9,892 nucleotides of DNA from Balneolaceae bacterium (lineage in GTDB: Bacteria > Bacteroidota > Rhodothermia > Balneolales > Balneolaceae). Below are positions 1 to 7,974 of the stretch, one piece after another. The DNA is taken from contig SKZL01000063.1 in the NCBI GenBank assembly GCA_007127395.1, positions 1 through 9,892 of the forward strand, given 5' to 3'. A program made the translations under genes and the position numbers. The stretch's first letter is position 1. Every line of letters starts with the position of its first letter. A model generated the notes under the pieces. It worked only from the letters and a program-made list of their open reading frames with translations. It searched no databases and was not told the origin of the DNA.

Positions 1-7
1 ATACCCG

Positions 8-1867
8 GTGAATAAGAAAAGGGCAATTATTTTACTTCTTACAATGGGGTTCTTGTGGATTCTGATACAGAGTTGTGCAACGCCAATCGGCCCTACAGGA
101 GGTGAGCCGGACAGAACACCGCCCAATGTAGTAGATACAAAACCGGCTCAGGGGACGGTAAATTTCCAGGGGGATGAAGTCAGCTTTACTTTTGATAAAT
201 TTATTGACCGCAACTCCTTTAGGCAAAATATCAGTATAGAGCCTGATTTAGGAGTAGAGTTTGAAACTAGTTTTAGCCGTAGAACAGCCACGGTTCAGTT
301 CACTTCAAGTTTACCTGAGAACACAACGGTAGTGATAAAGGTTGGGAATGATGTGTCTGATACCAATCGAAACAGAATGGGCAGAACTTTTGATCTGGCC
401 CTCTCAACGGGGCCTGTATTGGATAGTGCTACCGTTACAGCAACACTGCTGGATGCCGAAACCGGAAGAGGACAGGATGGCAGGCGAGTATTTTTGTATA
501 GAGAACCTTTTGATTTGTCAAGCCGTGCTATCTACACATCAGAAACAGACACTTCAGGAAGGGTAGAGTTTGGTTATCTGGGGGAAGGTACCTATAAAGC
601 ATTTTGGGTCAATGATATTAACAGAAACAGAATTTGGGACAGGGAACGTGAACGGGCGCAACCTTTTTATATGGAAACATTCAAAGTAAGTGATGGGGAC
701 TCGATCGATATCGGGTCACTATATGTAACCATACCGGATACAGTGGCACCCCGTATAGAGGGTGTGGGACTACTATCAGAGAGAAGGTTGAGGTTAAGAC
801 TTTCTGAAGGTATTGAATGGTCTGATGATGCCTACTTAGCTGTTACCGATACACTGGGAAGTGAAATAACACGGGCGTACCCACTATATATGTCTGAAAG
901 AGATGAGAATGTGCTTTTTGCCGAGTCACTATCTCCACTGGATGAATCAAACAGCTATACACTCCGGCCTCACGGATTAACTGATCGGGCAGGGAATATG
1001 CTCAGGGTCGATTTTTCACCATTTATCGGTTCAAATGAACCTGATACAACGATATTACGGACATATGCACACAATGCTACGAATGGACTCTTTGCAAATG
1101 AACCCCTTGAAATAGAGTATACACAGTTTATTAATGATGATGCAGTTCTGGACTCACTGCAAGTTGTGGATGGCGAGCGGGTATTGGATGGCTGGGATCA
1201 TATCGAGATAGAGAGGCATATATTACGAATATCGCCGGATGGGGTTTGGGAACCCGGTATTCGTTATCAGTTCAGAGTTTGGAATCCGTGGGAAGAGTCC
1301 AGGGATATTATTGAGCCGGATATCTGGCAGCGCAACCAGCTTGGGAGTATTGAGTTTACAATGATAAATGCAAATCCTGATATTCCTACCATTTTAAAAC
1401 TGACAGATACGGATAACAGTATACAGGTTGATACAACATTCAGCGGAAACATTGAAATAGAAAATTTACCGCCGCTAACATACAGAGCGATCCTGTTTCA
1501 GGATGAAAACGGAAATGGAAGATGGGATCCGGGTGTTGTTGAACCGTATGAGAAACCGGAACCCTACTATGTAAGGAGGTCAATACCTGTTAGAGAGGGA
1601 TTTACATCTGAAGTTGAAATCAGTTATCCCGGCCTTGACCCGGTCCGGAATTTAGAGGTTGATGGATTAGAGGTTGATGAAGGAGTTGTTGGAGACGGAG
1701 ATGGTGAAGATGAAGGCTTAGAAGATGGTAGAGGAAGTGAAGAATTTGAAGAAGATAGGGAAAATGATGGTGAACAGGAAGGTGAAAATGGCAGGGAAGA
1801 CGCCGGTGAGGATCTGGATAACAGTGATGAAACAGATATGGAAAATAACAGCTTAGAGGAACAATGA
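8..1867 (+). CDS. Ig-like domain lipoprotein (SbsA/Big_5 type) with acidic C-terminal tail
   Basis: Predicted envelope lipoprotein of 619 residues; its exact role is unknown. Seen: a basic n-region (KKR), hydrophobic core and lipobox I-Q-S-C with the lipidated Cys at 23, then a T-P-I-G-P-T-G-G-E-P-D-R-T-P-P linker typical of Bacteroidota Ig-like lipoproteins. Residues about 38-135 look like an SbsA-type Ig-like (Big_5) domain; 246-335 is a second Ig-like domain ending in L-T-D-R-A-G-N; 346-452 is probably a third. Between and after them are two similar beta modules (about 141-240 and 455-540), each with a D-x-N-x-N-x-x-W-D loop (203-211, 499-507) resembling calcium-binding loops. Residues about 548-619 are almost all Glu, Asp, Gly and Asn. 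The GTG start at 8 is chosen because it gives a complete signal peptide, but the frame is open to the window edge, so an upstream start cannot be excluded. It overlaps the next gene by 4 bases. Likely outer-membrane anchored; a structural or adhesive role is inference. Confidence 0.85.
   Translation: MNKKRAIILLLTMGFLWILIQSCATPIGPTGGEPDRTPPNVVDTKPAQGTVNFQGDEVSFTFDKFIDRNSFRQNISIEPDLGVEFETSFSRRTATVQFTSSLPENTTVVIKVGNDVSDTNRNRMGRTFDLALSTGPVLDSATVTATLLDAETGRGQDGRRVFLYREPFDLSSRAIYTSETDTSGRVEFGYLGEGTYKAFWVNDINRNRIWDRERERAQPFYMETFKVSDGDSIDIGSLYVTIPDTVAPRIEGVGLLSERRLRLRLSEGIEWSDDAYLAVTDTLGSEITRAYPLYMSERDENVLFAESLSPLDESNSYTLRPHGLTDRAGNMLRVDFSPFIGSNEPDTTILRTYAHNATNGLFANEPLEIEYTQFINDDAVLDSLQVVDGERVLDGWDHIEIERHILRISPDGVWEPGIRYQFRVWNPWEESRDIIEPDIWQRNQLGSIEFTMINANPDIPTILKLTDTDNSIQVDTTFSGNIEIENLPPLTYRAILFQDENGNGRWDPGVVEPYEKPEPYYVRRSIPVREGFTSEVEISYPGLDPVRNLEVDGLEVDEGVVGDGDGEDEGLEDGRGSEEFEEDRENDGEQEGENGREDAGEDLDNSDETDMENNSLEEQ
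1652..1679 (+). repeat. Short tandem direct repeat at start of the acidic tail
   Basis: The 13-mer TTAGAGGTTGATG occurs at 1652-1664 and again at 1667-1679, a period of 15 bases that encodes L-E-V-D-G followed by L-E-V-D-E. It opens a purine-rich stretch (to about 1864) coding for the acidic tail. This looks like slippage-driven growth of a low-complexity tail rather than a mobile or regulatory repeat. Confidence 0.7.
1855..1860 (+). promoter_or_regulatory. Shine-Dalgarno-like site for the MscS gene
   Basis: AGAGGA lies inside the end of the lipoprotein gene, 3 bases before the ATG at 1864 and 6 bases before a second in-frame ATG at 1867. The spacing fits the second ATG better, so translation may begin at Met2 of the listed protein. 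It is the only clear purine-rich ribosome-binding site seen before a gene in this window. Confidence 0.45.
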
Positions 1868-2754
1868 TGGAGTCCATACAACTATTTTTTGAAGAATATG
1901 AACTCTTCTTTCGAATAGTCCTGATTGTGGTTTTTACAGTTTTACTGGCCAAAGGCATCAACAGGGCCTATAAAAAGTTTCTATTCAGAAGTGCTGAAAA
2001 GGGAGACATTAATCTGACTACCTACAAGTTCATGGAGCACTCCATATCAACGATAGTGTACCTGATAGGTATCAGTTTTGCTATTTCAATGATAGATTTT
2101 TTAAAACCTCTGGCTCAGTCAATAGTTGCAGGTGCCGGTATTTTGGCAATTGCTGTGGGTTTTGCAGCACAGCAGGCACTGGGTAATATAATCAGCGGAA
2201 TTTTTATCGTTATTTCGAAGCCATATCAGATTCAAGACCGAATATCTATGCAGGATGGCCTCAGAGGTGTTGTGGAGGATATCAGCTTGAGACATACGGT
2301 TATCCGGAATTTTGAGAATCAGAGAATTATCATTCCGAATTCTGTAATGAGCAGTCAGATATTAACCAACTCCAACTACACAGATACAAAAATTTGCAGA
2401 TTTATCAATGTAGGAATCAGTTATGATTCGGATATAGATTTGGCCAAAAAAATAATTTCTGAAGAGGTCATTAATCATCCATTAAATATCGATATCAGAA
2501 CAGAAGAAGATATAAGCAATGGAATACCAAGGCTGACCGTCAGGGTTATTGAGCTTGGTGACTCTTCTGTTGGATTAAGAGCCTGGGCATGGGCAAAAGA
2601 TGCGCCGGATGCTTTTGTGATGGAGTGTGATCTATTGGAATCAATTAAAAAGAGATTTGACAAATCCGGCATTACAATCCCATTCCCACAACGCACAATC
2701 AGTTATCTTGATCCTAAACATGTTGATGCCGATGCGGGAGAGAGTCCTGTATAG
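1864..2754 (+). CDS. mscS: Small mechanosensitive ion channel, MscS family
   Basis: Inner-membrane channel that opens under membrane tension and releases solutes on hypo-osmotic shock. The 296 residues are close to the length of the classic three-helix MscS. Seen: membrane segments at about 15-32, 57-78 and 84-117. The third carries the Gly/Ala-rich pore helix G-F-A-A-Q-Q-A-L-G-N-I-I-S-G (99-112) and runs into S-K-P-Y-Q-I-Q-D-R-I, the usual entry to the beta domain. The beta domain includes G-V-V-E-D-I (135-140), R-x-F-E-N-Q and I-I-I-P-N-S (155-160). The C-terminal cytoplasmic vestibule ends in G-I-T-I-P-F-P-Q-R-T (269-278), a family hallmark. The start overlaps the stop of the upstream lipoprotein gene as ATGA, which implies co-transcription and probably coupled translation; ATG at 1867 is an alternative start. 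A probable terminator follows. The family call is secure; conductance and ion preference cannot be read from sequence, and the symbol denotes family only. Confidence 0.93.
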   Translation: MMESIQLFFEEYELFFRIVLIVVFTVLLAKGINRAYKKFLFRSAEKGDINLTTYKFMEHSISTIVYLIGISFAISMIDFLKPLAQSIVAGAGILAIAVGFAAQQALGNIISGIFIVISKPYQIQDRISMQDGLRGVVEDISLRHTVIRNFENQRIIIPNSVMSSQILTNSNYTDTKICRFINVGISYDSDIDLAKKIISEEVINHPLNIDIRTEEDISNGIPRLTVRVIELGDSSVGLRAWAWAKDAPDAFVMECDLLESIKKRFDKSGITIPFPQRTISYLDPKHVDADAGESPV

Positions 2755-2760
2755 TATACA
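2748..2760. repeat. Perfect 6+1+6 inverted repeat over the MscS stop codon
   Basis: TGTATA-G-TATACA is a perfect palindrome centred on base 2754, the last base of the MscS TAG stop. It is AT-rich and too weak and too close to the stop to be a good terminator. It could be a small operator or chance. Confidence 0.35.
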
Positions 2761-2773
2761 ATAAGAGCAATAA

Positions 2774-2806
2774 TCTTTAAGCAGCAACCGCATAAAGAAT
2801 TTTTTT
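2774..2806 (+). terminator. Probable rho-independent terminator after the MscS gene
   Basis: TCTTTA (2774-2779) pairs with TAAAGA (2793-2798). After one A.A mismatch, GC (2781-2782) can pair with GC (2790-2791), leaving a 7-base loop. A run of seven T follows (2800-2806). The stem is AT-rich, so stability is modest, but the position and T-run fit the end of the lipoprotein-channel operon and separate it from icmF. Confidence 0.45.
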
Positions 2807-2850
2807 AATCTGGTAGTTGTTACAGATTGCAGGTATCGATTTAACCACAA

Positions 2851-2876
2851 AATCGCTATTTTGGAATCGCTTCCAA
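2851..2876. promoter_or_regulatory. Candidate operator upstream of icmF
   Basis: The 150-base gap before icmF contains a perfect inverted repeat TTGGAA-TCGC-TTCCAA (2861-2876). It overlaps a direct repeat AATCGCT (2851-2857 and 2865-2871, period 14). About 30 bases upstream is a second stem, AATCTG (2807-2812) with CAGATT (2823-2828). The inverted repeat ends 28 bases before the ATG, a sensible place for a repressor site. No convincing promoter boxes are visible: TTGTTA (2817) and TTTAAC (2840) at 17-base spacing match the sigma-70 boxes at 4 of 6 each. No regulator gene lies nearby. Confidence 0.3.
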
Positions 2877-2904
2877 TCCCAAAAAGAATTTCAGTTTTGC
2901 AGTT

Positions 2905-5900
2905 ATGACAGATCGAAGTGCGGTAAAAGAAAAAATTGCTATAGATAGCAAGATCAAGAACGGTTCAATGCAACCCTCAAGGTATCAGTCAAAATATAAA
3001 ATCAGGTTTGTAACAGCTGCCAGCCTATTTGACGGACATGATGCAAGTATCAATATCATGCGTAGAATTCTTCAGGCGACCGGTGCTGAGGTGATCCATC
3101 TGGGGCACAACAGATCGGTTCATGAAATTGTCAATTGTGCCATTCAGGAGGATGTACAGGGTATTGCTATCAGTTCTTATCAGGGCGGTCATATGGAGTA
3201 TTTTAAATATATGATCGATTTACTGAAAGAGAAAAATGCGTCTCATATTGAGGTATTTGGAGGTGGCGGAGGAGTCATTGTTGAAAATGAGATAGAGGAA
3301 CTTCATCAATATGGTGTAAAACGCATATTTTCTGTTGAGGATGGAAGTATAATGGGATTACAGGGGATGATCAACTATATGCTGGAAAGTTGTGATTTTG
3401 ACCCTGTTTTGAGTGCTCCTTCTGATCCGAAGGATGTAGTTGAACGAGATGTTAATTCGCTCGCAAGGGCCATTTCTGCGCTGGAAAACAATCACTCCGG
3501 TATTGTCCGTTTTGAGGGTGAACAACTGTTTTTCAATGACGAAAAAGTCGAAAAAACCATTAAAAAACCAATTCCTGTCATCGGAATCACCGGTACAGGG
3601 GGGGCGGGCAAAAGTTCACTGACTGATGAGATCATACGCCGTTTCCTTGCGGAATTTCCGGAGATGAATATTGGCGTAATATCTATCGATCCATCCAAGG
3701 TCAGGACAGGCGGGGCCCTTCTGGGTGATCGTATAAGAATGAACAGTATCGACACTGACCGTGTGTATATGCGCAGTATGGCTACACGGGCTTCCAATAA
3801 ATCGATCAGTGATGCTGTTAAAGGAGCAATACAAATCTATAAGCTTGCCGGTTTTGACCTGATATTGGTCGAGACAAGTGGAATTGGACAAAGTGGAGCT
3901 GAGATAGTGGATCTGAGTGATATTCCTATTTATGTCATGACTCATGAATATGGTGCGGCCACACAGCTTGAGAAGATCAATATGCTGGATCTTGCTGAAA
4001 TGGTCGTTCTCAATAAATTTGACAAAAAGGGATCATTGGATGCCCTTCGGGATATTCGAAAAACAATCCAGCGAAACAGGGGAGATTGGCATCAAAAGCC
4101 TGAAACAATGCCTGTCTATCCGACAATTGCATCTCAGTTTAACGATGAGGGTGTGCATCGATTGTTTGCTGCAATTGTTGGAAAGATCAATGAATTGTAT
4201 CCGCTTAATTTGAAACCGGAACTTTATCAGGAGACAACTCCGGCAACGGATATCCAAAAACAGGCCATCATCCCGGGAAATCGACAGAGATATCTTTCTG
4301 AAATATCTGAGACTATACATGAATATCATCAATGGGCGTCCGAACAGATAGAAGTGGCATCAAAGCTGGACCAGGTAAGAGGAACTATTGAACAGCTCAA
4401 GAGCTGGAAAAAGGAGGAGGGTAGCGGGTTGATCGAAACTCTGAATGAGATGGAAAACCACTGGTCTCTTAAACTTGACCCACTACCGGCAAAAATATTA
4501 GATGGTTGGGATGAAACGTATAAAAAATATCGAAAAGATGAATTTGTCGTTAAAATTCGGGATAAGGAGATTAAAAATGAACTTTTCAGGGAATCTTTGA
4601 GCGGTACGAAAATACCACGCATCTCTCTGCCAAAAACTGAAAATCTTGGTGACAGATTAAAATTTGCCCTGAAAGAGAATCTGCCGGGATATTTTCCATA
4701 TACCGCCGGTGTATTTCCATTCAAAAGAGAAGGTGAGGATCCAACCAGGATGTTTGCAGGTGAGGGGACTCCGGAGCGTACAAACCGCAGGTTTCACTAT
4801 GTGAGTGAAGGACTGCCGGCATCCAGGCTTTCAACAGCATTTGATTCAGTGACCCTCTATGGAGAAGATCCGGATCATCGTCCTGACATATATGGGAAGA
4901 TTGGTAATTCGGGAGTGAGTATCTGTACGCTTGATGATATGAAAAAACTCTACTCCGGATTCGAACTGACTTCCCCGAAAACGTCTGTATCGATGACTAT
5001 CAATGGGCCTGCTCCCATGATTCTTGCGATGTTTATGAATACGGCTATTGACCAGGAGGTCGAGAAGTATCTGAAGAATCAAGGTGAGTGGGAAATGGCC
5101 AAATTAAAGATTCAGGATCACTTCTCGGAAAACAGTTTGCCAACTCCGGTATATGAGATGGATTTACCGGCCAACCATGATGGATCCGGGCTCGGTCTGC
5201 TCGGCATCAGCGGAGATAAACTGTTAGAGAAAGAGGTATATGAGAGAATCAAAGCAGAAACTTTAAAGGTCGTCAGGGGTACGGTACAGGCAGATATTCT
5301 GAAAGAGGACCAGGCACAGAACACTTGTATCTTTTCAACCGAGTTTGCGCTCAAGATGATGGGGGATATACAGAGATATTTCACAGATCATCAGGTAAGA
5401 AATTACTACTCCGTATCCATTTCAGGATATCATATTGCTGAAGCAGGAGCAAACCCGATTACCCAGGCGGCGTTTACTCTTGCGAATGGATTCACATTTG
5501 TGGAGTATTATCTCTCCAGAGGAATGGATATCGATCAATTTGCACATAATCTCTCTTTTTTCTTTAGCAATGGATTGGATCCGGAATATGCTGTAATCGG
5601 AAGGGTAGCCCGCAGAATTTGGGCGATTGCAATGAAGCACAAATATGAGGCAAACGAGCGTTCTCAGAAATTGAAGTATCATATACAGACGAGCGGAAGG
5701 TCATTGCATGCACAAGATATTCAGTTTAATGATATACGAACAACCCTTCAGGCATTAATGGCTGTCTATGACAATTGTAACTCTCTTCACACAAACGCTT
5801 TTGATGAGGCTATAACAACTCCTACTGAGGCATCGGTAAGAAGAGCCCTTGCGATACAGATGATCATCAACAAAGAACTGGGTTTGACCAAAAATGACAA

Positions 5901-6378
5901 TCCGGTTCAGGGTTCCTATTTGATTGAAGAGCTTACAGATCTTGTTGAAGAAGCAATACTGCGTGAATTTGACAGGCTCACGGAGAGAGGTGGAGTACTG
6001 GGTGCAATGGAAAGAATGTATCAACGTGGTAAGATTCAGGAAGAGAGTCTTCATTATGAGTCATTAAAGCATTCCGGCGAGCTGCCAATTATTGGTGTTA
6101 ATACGTTCAAAAGCGACATAAAAACAGAAGAAGAGGAGAGAGAGGTTGAGCTGATTCGGTCAACAGAGCATGAAAAACTGCAGCAAATTACAAATCTGAA
6201 TGCTTTTCATAAAATAAACAAAGCAGACTCAGATAGAGCCATCGTGAATCTTAAAGAAGTTGCCAGAAACAATGGGAATCTATTTGGGGAGTTGATGGAA
6301 TCTGTTAAGTATGCATCACTGGGGCAGATTTCCAGGGCACTCTATGAAGTGGGTGGTCAGTACCGAAGAAATATGTGA
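2905..6378 (+). CDS. icmF: Fused adenosylcobalamin-dependent isobutyryl-CoA mutase (IcmF)
   Basis: Cytosolic enzyme interconverting isobutyryl-CoA and n-butyryl-CoA by radical carbon-skeleton rearrangement; known IcmFs can also act on isovaleryl-/pivalyl-CoA. One chain of 1157 residues. Residues about 30-165 are the B12-binding domain, with D43-G-H45-D and H45 as expected lower cobalt ligand, then H-L-G-H-N-R-S and S-S-Y-Q-G-G-H. Residues about 222-420 are the MeaB-like GTPase chaperone: P-loop GTGGAGKS (230-237), [10 protein letters not shown] (267-276), ETSGIGQSG (323-331), NKFD (370-373). A helical linker (about 430-570) joins the mutase barrel (about 580-1157). Barrel residues F-P-F-K-R (604-608), Q805 in A-Q-N-T, and H843 in S-G-Y-H match the isobutyryl type; methylmalonyl-CoA mutases have Tyr and Arg at the first two positions. 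The start gives a 30-residue leader; Met22 (2968) is an alternative. It stands alone behind its own leader and needs no separate chaperone. The frame is intact. Confidence 0.95.
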   Translation: MTDRSAVKEKIAIDSKIKNGSMQPSRYQSKYKIRFVTAASLFDGHDASINIMRRILQATGAEVIHLGHNRSVHEIVNCAIQEDVQGIAISSYQGGHMEYFKYMIDLLKEKNASHIEVFGGGGGVIVENEIEELHQYGVKRIFSVEDGSIMGLQGMINYMLESCDFDPVLSAPSDPKDVVERDVNSLARAISALENNHSGIVRFEGEQLFFNDEKVEKTIKKPIPVIGITGTGGAGKSSLTDEIIRRFLAEFPEMNIGVISIDPSKVRTGGALLGDRIRMNSIDTDRVYMRSMATRASNKSISDAVKGAIQIYKLAGFDLILVETSGIGQSGAEIVDLSDIPIYVMTHEYGAATQLEKINMLDLAEMVVLNKFDKKGSLDALRDIRKTIQRNRGDWHQKPETMPVYPTIASQFNDEGVHRLFAAIVGKINELYPLNLKPELYQETTPATDIQKQAIIPGNRQRYLSEISETIHEYHQWASEQIEVASKLDQVRGTIEQLKSWKKEEGSGLIETLNEMENHWSLKLDPLPAKILDGWDETYKKYRKDEFVVKIRDKEIKNELFRESLSGTKIPRISLPKTENLGDRLKFALKENLPGYFPYTAGVFPFKREGEDPTRMFAGEGTPERTNRRFHYVSEGLPASRLSTAFDSVTLYGEDPDHRPDIYGKIGNSGVSICTLDDMKKLYSGFELTSPKTSVSMTINGPAPMILAMFMNTAIDQEVEKYLKNQGEWEMAKLKIQDHFSENSLPTPVYEMDLPANHDGSGLGLLGISGDKLLEKEVYERIKAETLKVVRGTVQADILKEDQAQNTCIFSTEFALKMMGDIQRYFTDHQVRNYYSVSISGYHIAEAGANPITQAAFTLANGFTFVEYYLSRGMDIDQFAHNLSFFFSNGLDPEYAVIGRVARRIWAIAMKHKYEANERSQKLKYHIQTSGRSLHAQDIQFNDIRTTLQALMAVYDNCNSLHTNAFDEAITTPTEASVRRALAIQMIINKELGLTKNDNPVQGSYLIEELTDLVEEAILREFDRLTERGGVLGAMERMYQRGKIQEESLHYESLKHSGELPIIGVNTFKSDIKTEEEEREVELIRSTEHEKLQQITNLNAFHKINKADSDRAIVNLKEVARNNGNLFGELMESVKYASLGQISRALYEVGGQYRRNM

Positions 6379-6414
6379 TCGTTAATCTGGCTTTGTCCAG
6401 ATGAAAAGCCGATC
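6377..6414. terminator. Hairpin cluster between convergent genes, possible bidirectional terminator
   Basis: ATCTGG (6385-6390) pairs with CCAGAT (6397-6402) around a 6-base loop. A competing stem pairs GGCTTT (6389-6394) with AAAGCC (6405-6410). Both can sit inside GATCG (6377-6381) paired with CGATC (6410-6414), though the competing stem shares base 6410 with the outer one. It begins in the icmF stop codon and lies 62 bases past the stop of the convergent TPR gene. No T-run follows on either strand, so an intrinsic terminator is only a possibility. The rest of the gap (to 6475) shows nothing recognisable. Confidence 0.3.
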
Positions 6415-6475
6415 ATACATACATCATACCGGCTCCACGCAACAGTTCATTGTAATATAGGTGGCTTTAAAGAGA

Positions 6476-7162
6476 TCAGCTTGCTGCTGTCAGCATTCCT
6501 ATCAGACGTTGTGCCCTTGTACTTTGCTGGCTGTTTGGATAGTCGGAGAGAATTGTATTAAGCAGTTCAATTGCTCTCTGTCTGTTACCTGCCTCTATAT
6601 GAGCCTGAGCGGCTTCAAAAAGGTTGTAGGGAGTAGTTGTATTGTTTCTGTCCCAATCAGCTGCACGTTCAAATATTGAAGCAGCTTCCTCAAACCTGTC
6701 CAATTCAAGAAGAATTATTCCATGTAATGATACCGGAGCCACACCCAATATTCCATTTGGAGCTCTGTAGTTCTGAATATGTGACAGTGACTCTTCGAAG
6801 TTACCCAGTTCGAATTCAGCAAGTGCTGCATAATAGAGTGCCAGGTTGCCCGCATCTGTTCTGCCGTAATTATTGGCAATTTGGATAAAGCCAAGAGTAA
6901 GCGCATCATCATCACCATAAAGCGCTCTCTCAAAATTTCCGTTCATGAGAGATTGTTCTGCGGCCCCCAATAAGATTTGTGCCTGTTGCTCTTGCTGGGC
7001 AGAGTGTACGAAATAACCAATAATCAGAGCGATTACAAGCACTATTGCAATGCCCCCTCCAATTACAGTTGCTTTGTTCTGATTGTAGAAATAGACAAAA
7101 CGTGAAGAGTATTCAATCAACAGATCCTGTTCCAGATCTTCTTTTGATAATTTTTTGCTCAT
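6476..7162 (-). CDS. YfgM-like single-pass membrane TPR protein
   Basis: Protein of 228 residues with a charged cytoplasmic N-terminus (S-K-E-D-L-E-Q-D), one membrane helix at about 32-52, and a C-terminal domain with tetratricopeptide-like repeats. The helical pairs lie at about 105-135 (Y-A-A-L-A-E-F-E-L-G-N-F-E-E), 143-172 (L-E-L-D-R-F-E-E-A) and 178-210 (A-Q-A-H-I-E-A-G-N-R-Q-R-A). This layout and length resemble E. coli YfgM (about 206 residues), an inner-membrane protein that works with the SecYEG/PpiD periplasmic chaperone network. By analogy the TPR part would face the periplasm and bind proteins. There is no signal peptidase site and no lipobox. It is the last gene of the minus-strand group, 128 bases after lolD and perhaps on its own promoter. 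The family is likely; the exact partner is unknown. Confidence 0.75.
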   Translation of the reverse strand: MSKKLSKEDLEQDLLIEYSSRFVYFYNQNKATVIGGGIAIVLVIALIIGYFVHSAQQEQQAQILLGAAEQSLMNGNFERALYGDDDALTLGFIQIANNYGRTDAGNLALYYAALAEFELGNFEESLSHIQNYRAPNGILGVAPVSLHGIILLELDRFEEAASIFERAADWDRNNTTTPYNLFEAAQAHIEAGNRQRAIELLNTILSDYPNSQQSTRAQRLIGMLTAAS

Positions 7163-7226
7163 AAACTCAGGTGATTATGGTATGTCGTAAAAGCGTGAAA
7201 TATTTTTTTTCCAAGAATAGTAAAGT

Positions 7227-7256
7227 TAAAGCTACTTTCTGATTTAACCAAGCAAA
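7227..7256 (-). promoter_or_regulatory. Possible Bacteroidota-type promoter for the TPR gene
   Basis: Read on the minus strand, TTTG (7256-7253) is followed after 18 bases by TAGCTTTA (7234-7227). The Bacteroidota consensus is TTTG, 19-21 bases, TAnnTTTG, so one box base and the spacing are off by one. It lies about 65 bases before the ATG, in the only sizeable gap upstream of this gene. Confidence 0.25.
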
Positions 7257-7290
7257 AAAGTACGTTGAGCCACTCTTATAAGATCGATGA

Positions 7291-7974
7291 TCAGATCAGA
7301 ACTCCGTTTTGTAGCGAATAGAGAGTATCACATTTACCGGCGATCTCTTTTTCATGAGTGATCAATATGACGGATAGATTCTCCAGGTCACGAAGTTCAA
7401 AGAGTAGGTTCAGAATGACCTCTGTATTTTTTTCATCCAGGTTTCCGGTTGGCTCATCCGCAAGTATGATGGATGGCCGGTTGGTTAGTGCACGGGCCAT
7501 GGAGACACGCTGCTGTTCACCGCCTGAAAGTTGGGAAGGTCTGTGATATTCTCGCTCTTCCATACCGAAAAAGGTGAGTAGTTCAGCAGCCCTCTTTTTT
7601 GCCTCACTTTGTGATACACCCCTGATCAAGGCGGGCATCATTACATTTTCAATGGCAGTAAATTCAGGGAGCAGATGATGGAACTGGAAAACAAATCCTA
7701 CATGCTTATTTCGTAATTCGGCAAGATGATCAGCATCATGGCTGTAAATAGACTGGCCATCCCAAATAACATCACCGGAGGTGGGGCGATCCAAACCACC
7801 TAAAATATGTAAAAGTGTGCTTTTACCACTTCCACTTGATCCTTCGATGGCTACAACTTCCCCCAATTTGATTTCAAGGTCGATACCGCGAAGTATTTGG
7901 AGTTCACCTGATCCTGATTGAGATTTAAAATTCTTTTTCAGGTCAATGCATTTTAAAACAGGTTCATTACTCAT
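7291..7974 (-). CDS. lolD: ABC transporter ATP-binding protein, LolD type (lipoprotein release)
   Basis: Cytoplasmic ATPase subunit of the type that drives LolCE-like or MacB-like permeases. In Gram-negative bacteria LolCDE extracts mature lipoproteins from the inner membrane and hands them to LolA. All nucleotide-binding motifs are present in 227 residues: Walker [10 protein letters not shown] (45-53), Q-loop Gln97 in [12 protein letters not shown], signature LSGGEQQRV (149-157), Walker B I-I-L-A-D-E-P (169-175) followed by T-G-N-L-D, and switch His207 in I-T-H-E. The length and the [10 protein letters not shown] signature fit LolD. The first 8 bases overlap the end of the YmdB-type gene, so the two are translated from one message. 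No permease gene is in the window, so its partner must be encoded elsewhere; a related efflux or FtsE-like ATPase is a less likely reading. Confidence 0.88.
   Translation of the reverse strand: MSNEPVLKCIDLKKNFKSQSGSGELQILRGIDLEIKLGEVVAIEGSSGSGKSTLLHILGGLDRPTSGDVIWDGQSIYSHDADHLAELRNKHVGFVFQFHHLLPEFTAIENVMMPALIRGVSQSEAKKRAAELLTFFGMEEREYHRPSQLSGGEQQRVSMARALTNRPSIILADEPTGNLDEKNTEVILNLLFELRDLENLSVILITHEKEIAGKCDTLYSLQNGVLI

Noticed and set aside
1620..1961. Minus-strand open frames of 113 and 85 codons rich in His, Leu, Ser and Pro
   Set aside because: They are the antisense of the purine-rich acidic tail, which naturally lacks stops on the other strand. Composition is low-complexity and no domain is recognisable.
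2755..2904. Possible cobalamin riboswitch before icmF
   Set aside because: The gap is only 150 bases and part of it is a terminator. I found no B12-box-like sequence and no multi-stem junction; icmF uses B12 but is not typically a riboswitch-controlled gene.
4329..4724. Minus-strand open frame of 131 codons opposite the IcmF linker region
   Set aside because: It lies wholly inside the intact icmF gene, has no recognisable domain, and the plus-strand frame is unmistakably coding.
6415..6475. CATACATACATCATAC simple repeat beyond the hairpin
   Set aside because: Too short and degenerate to be a meaningful satellite or regulatory array.
7280..7300. Cluster of three GATC sites near the lolD stop
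   Set aside because: Three tetramers in 20 bases of AT-rich DNA is too little to indicate an origin or methylation switch; no DnaA boxes are seen around it.
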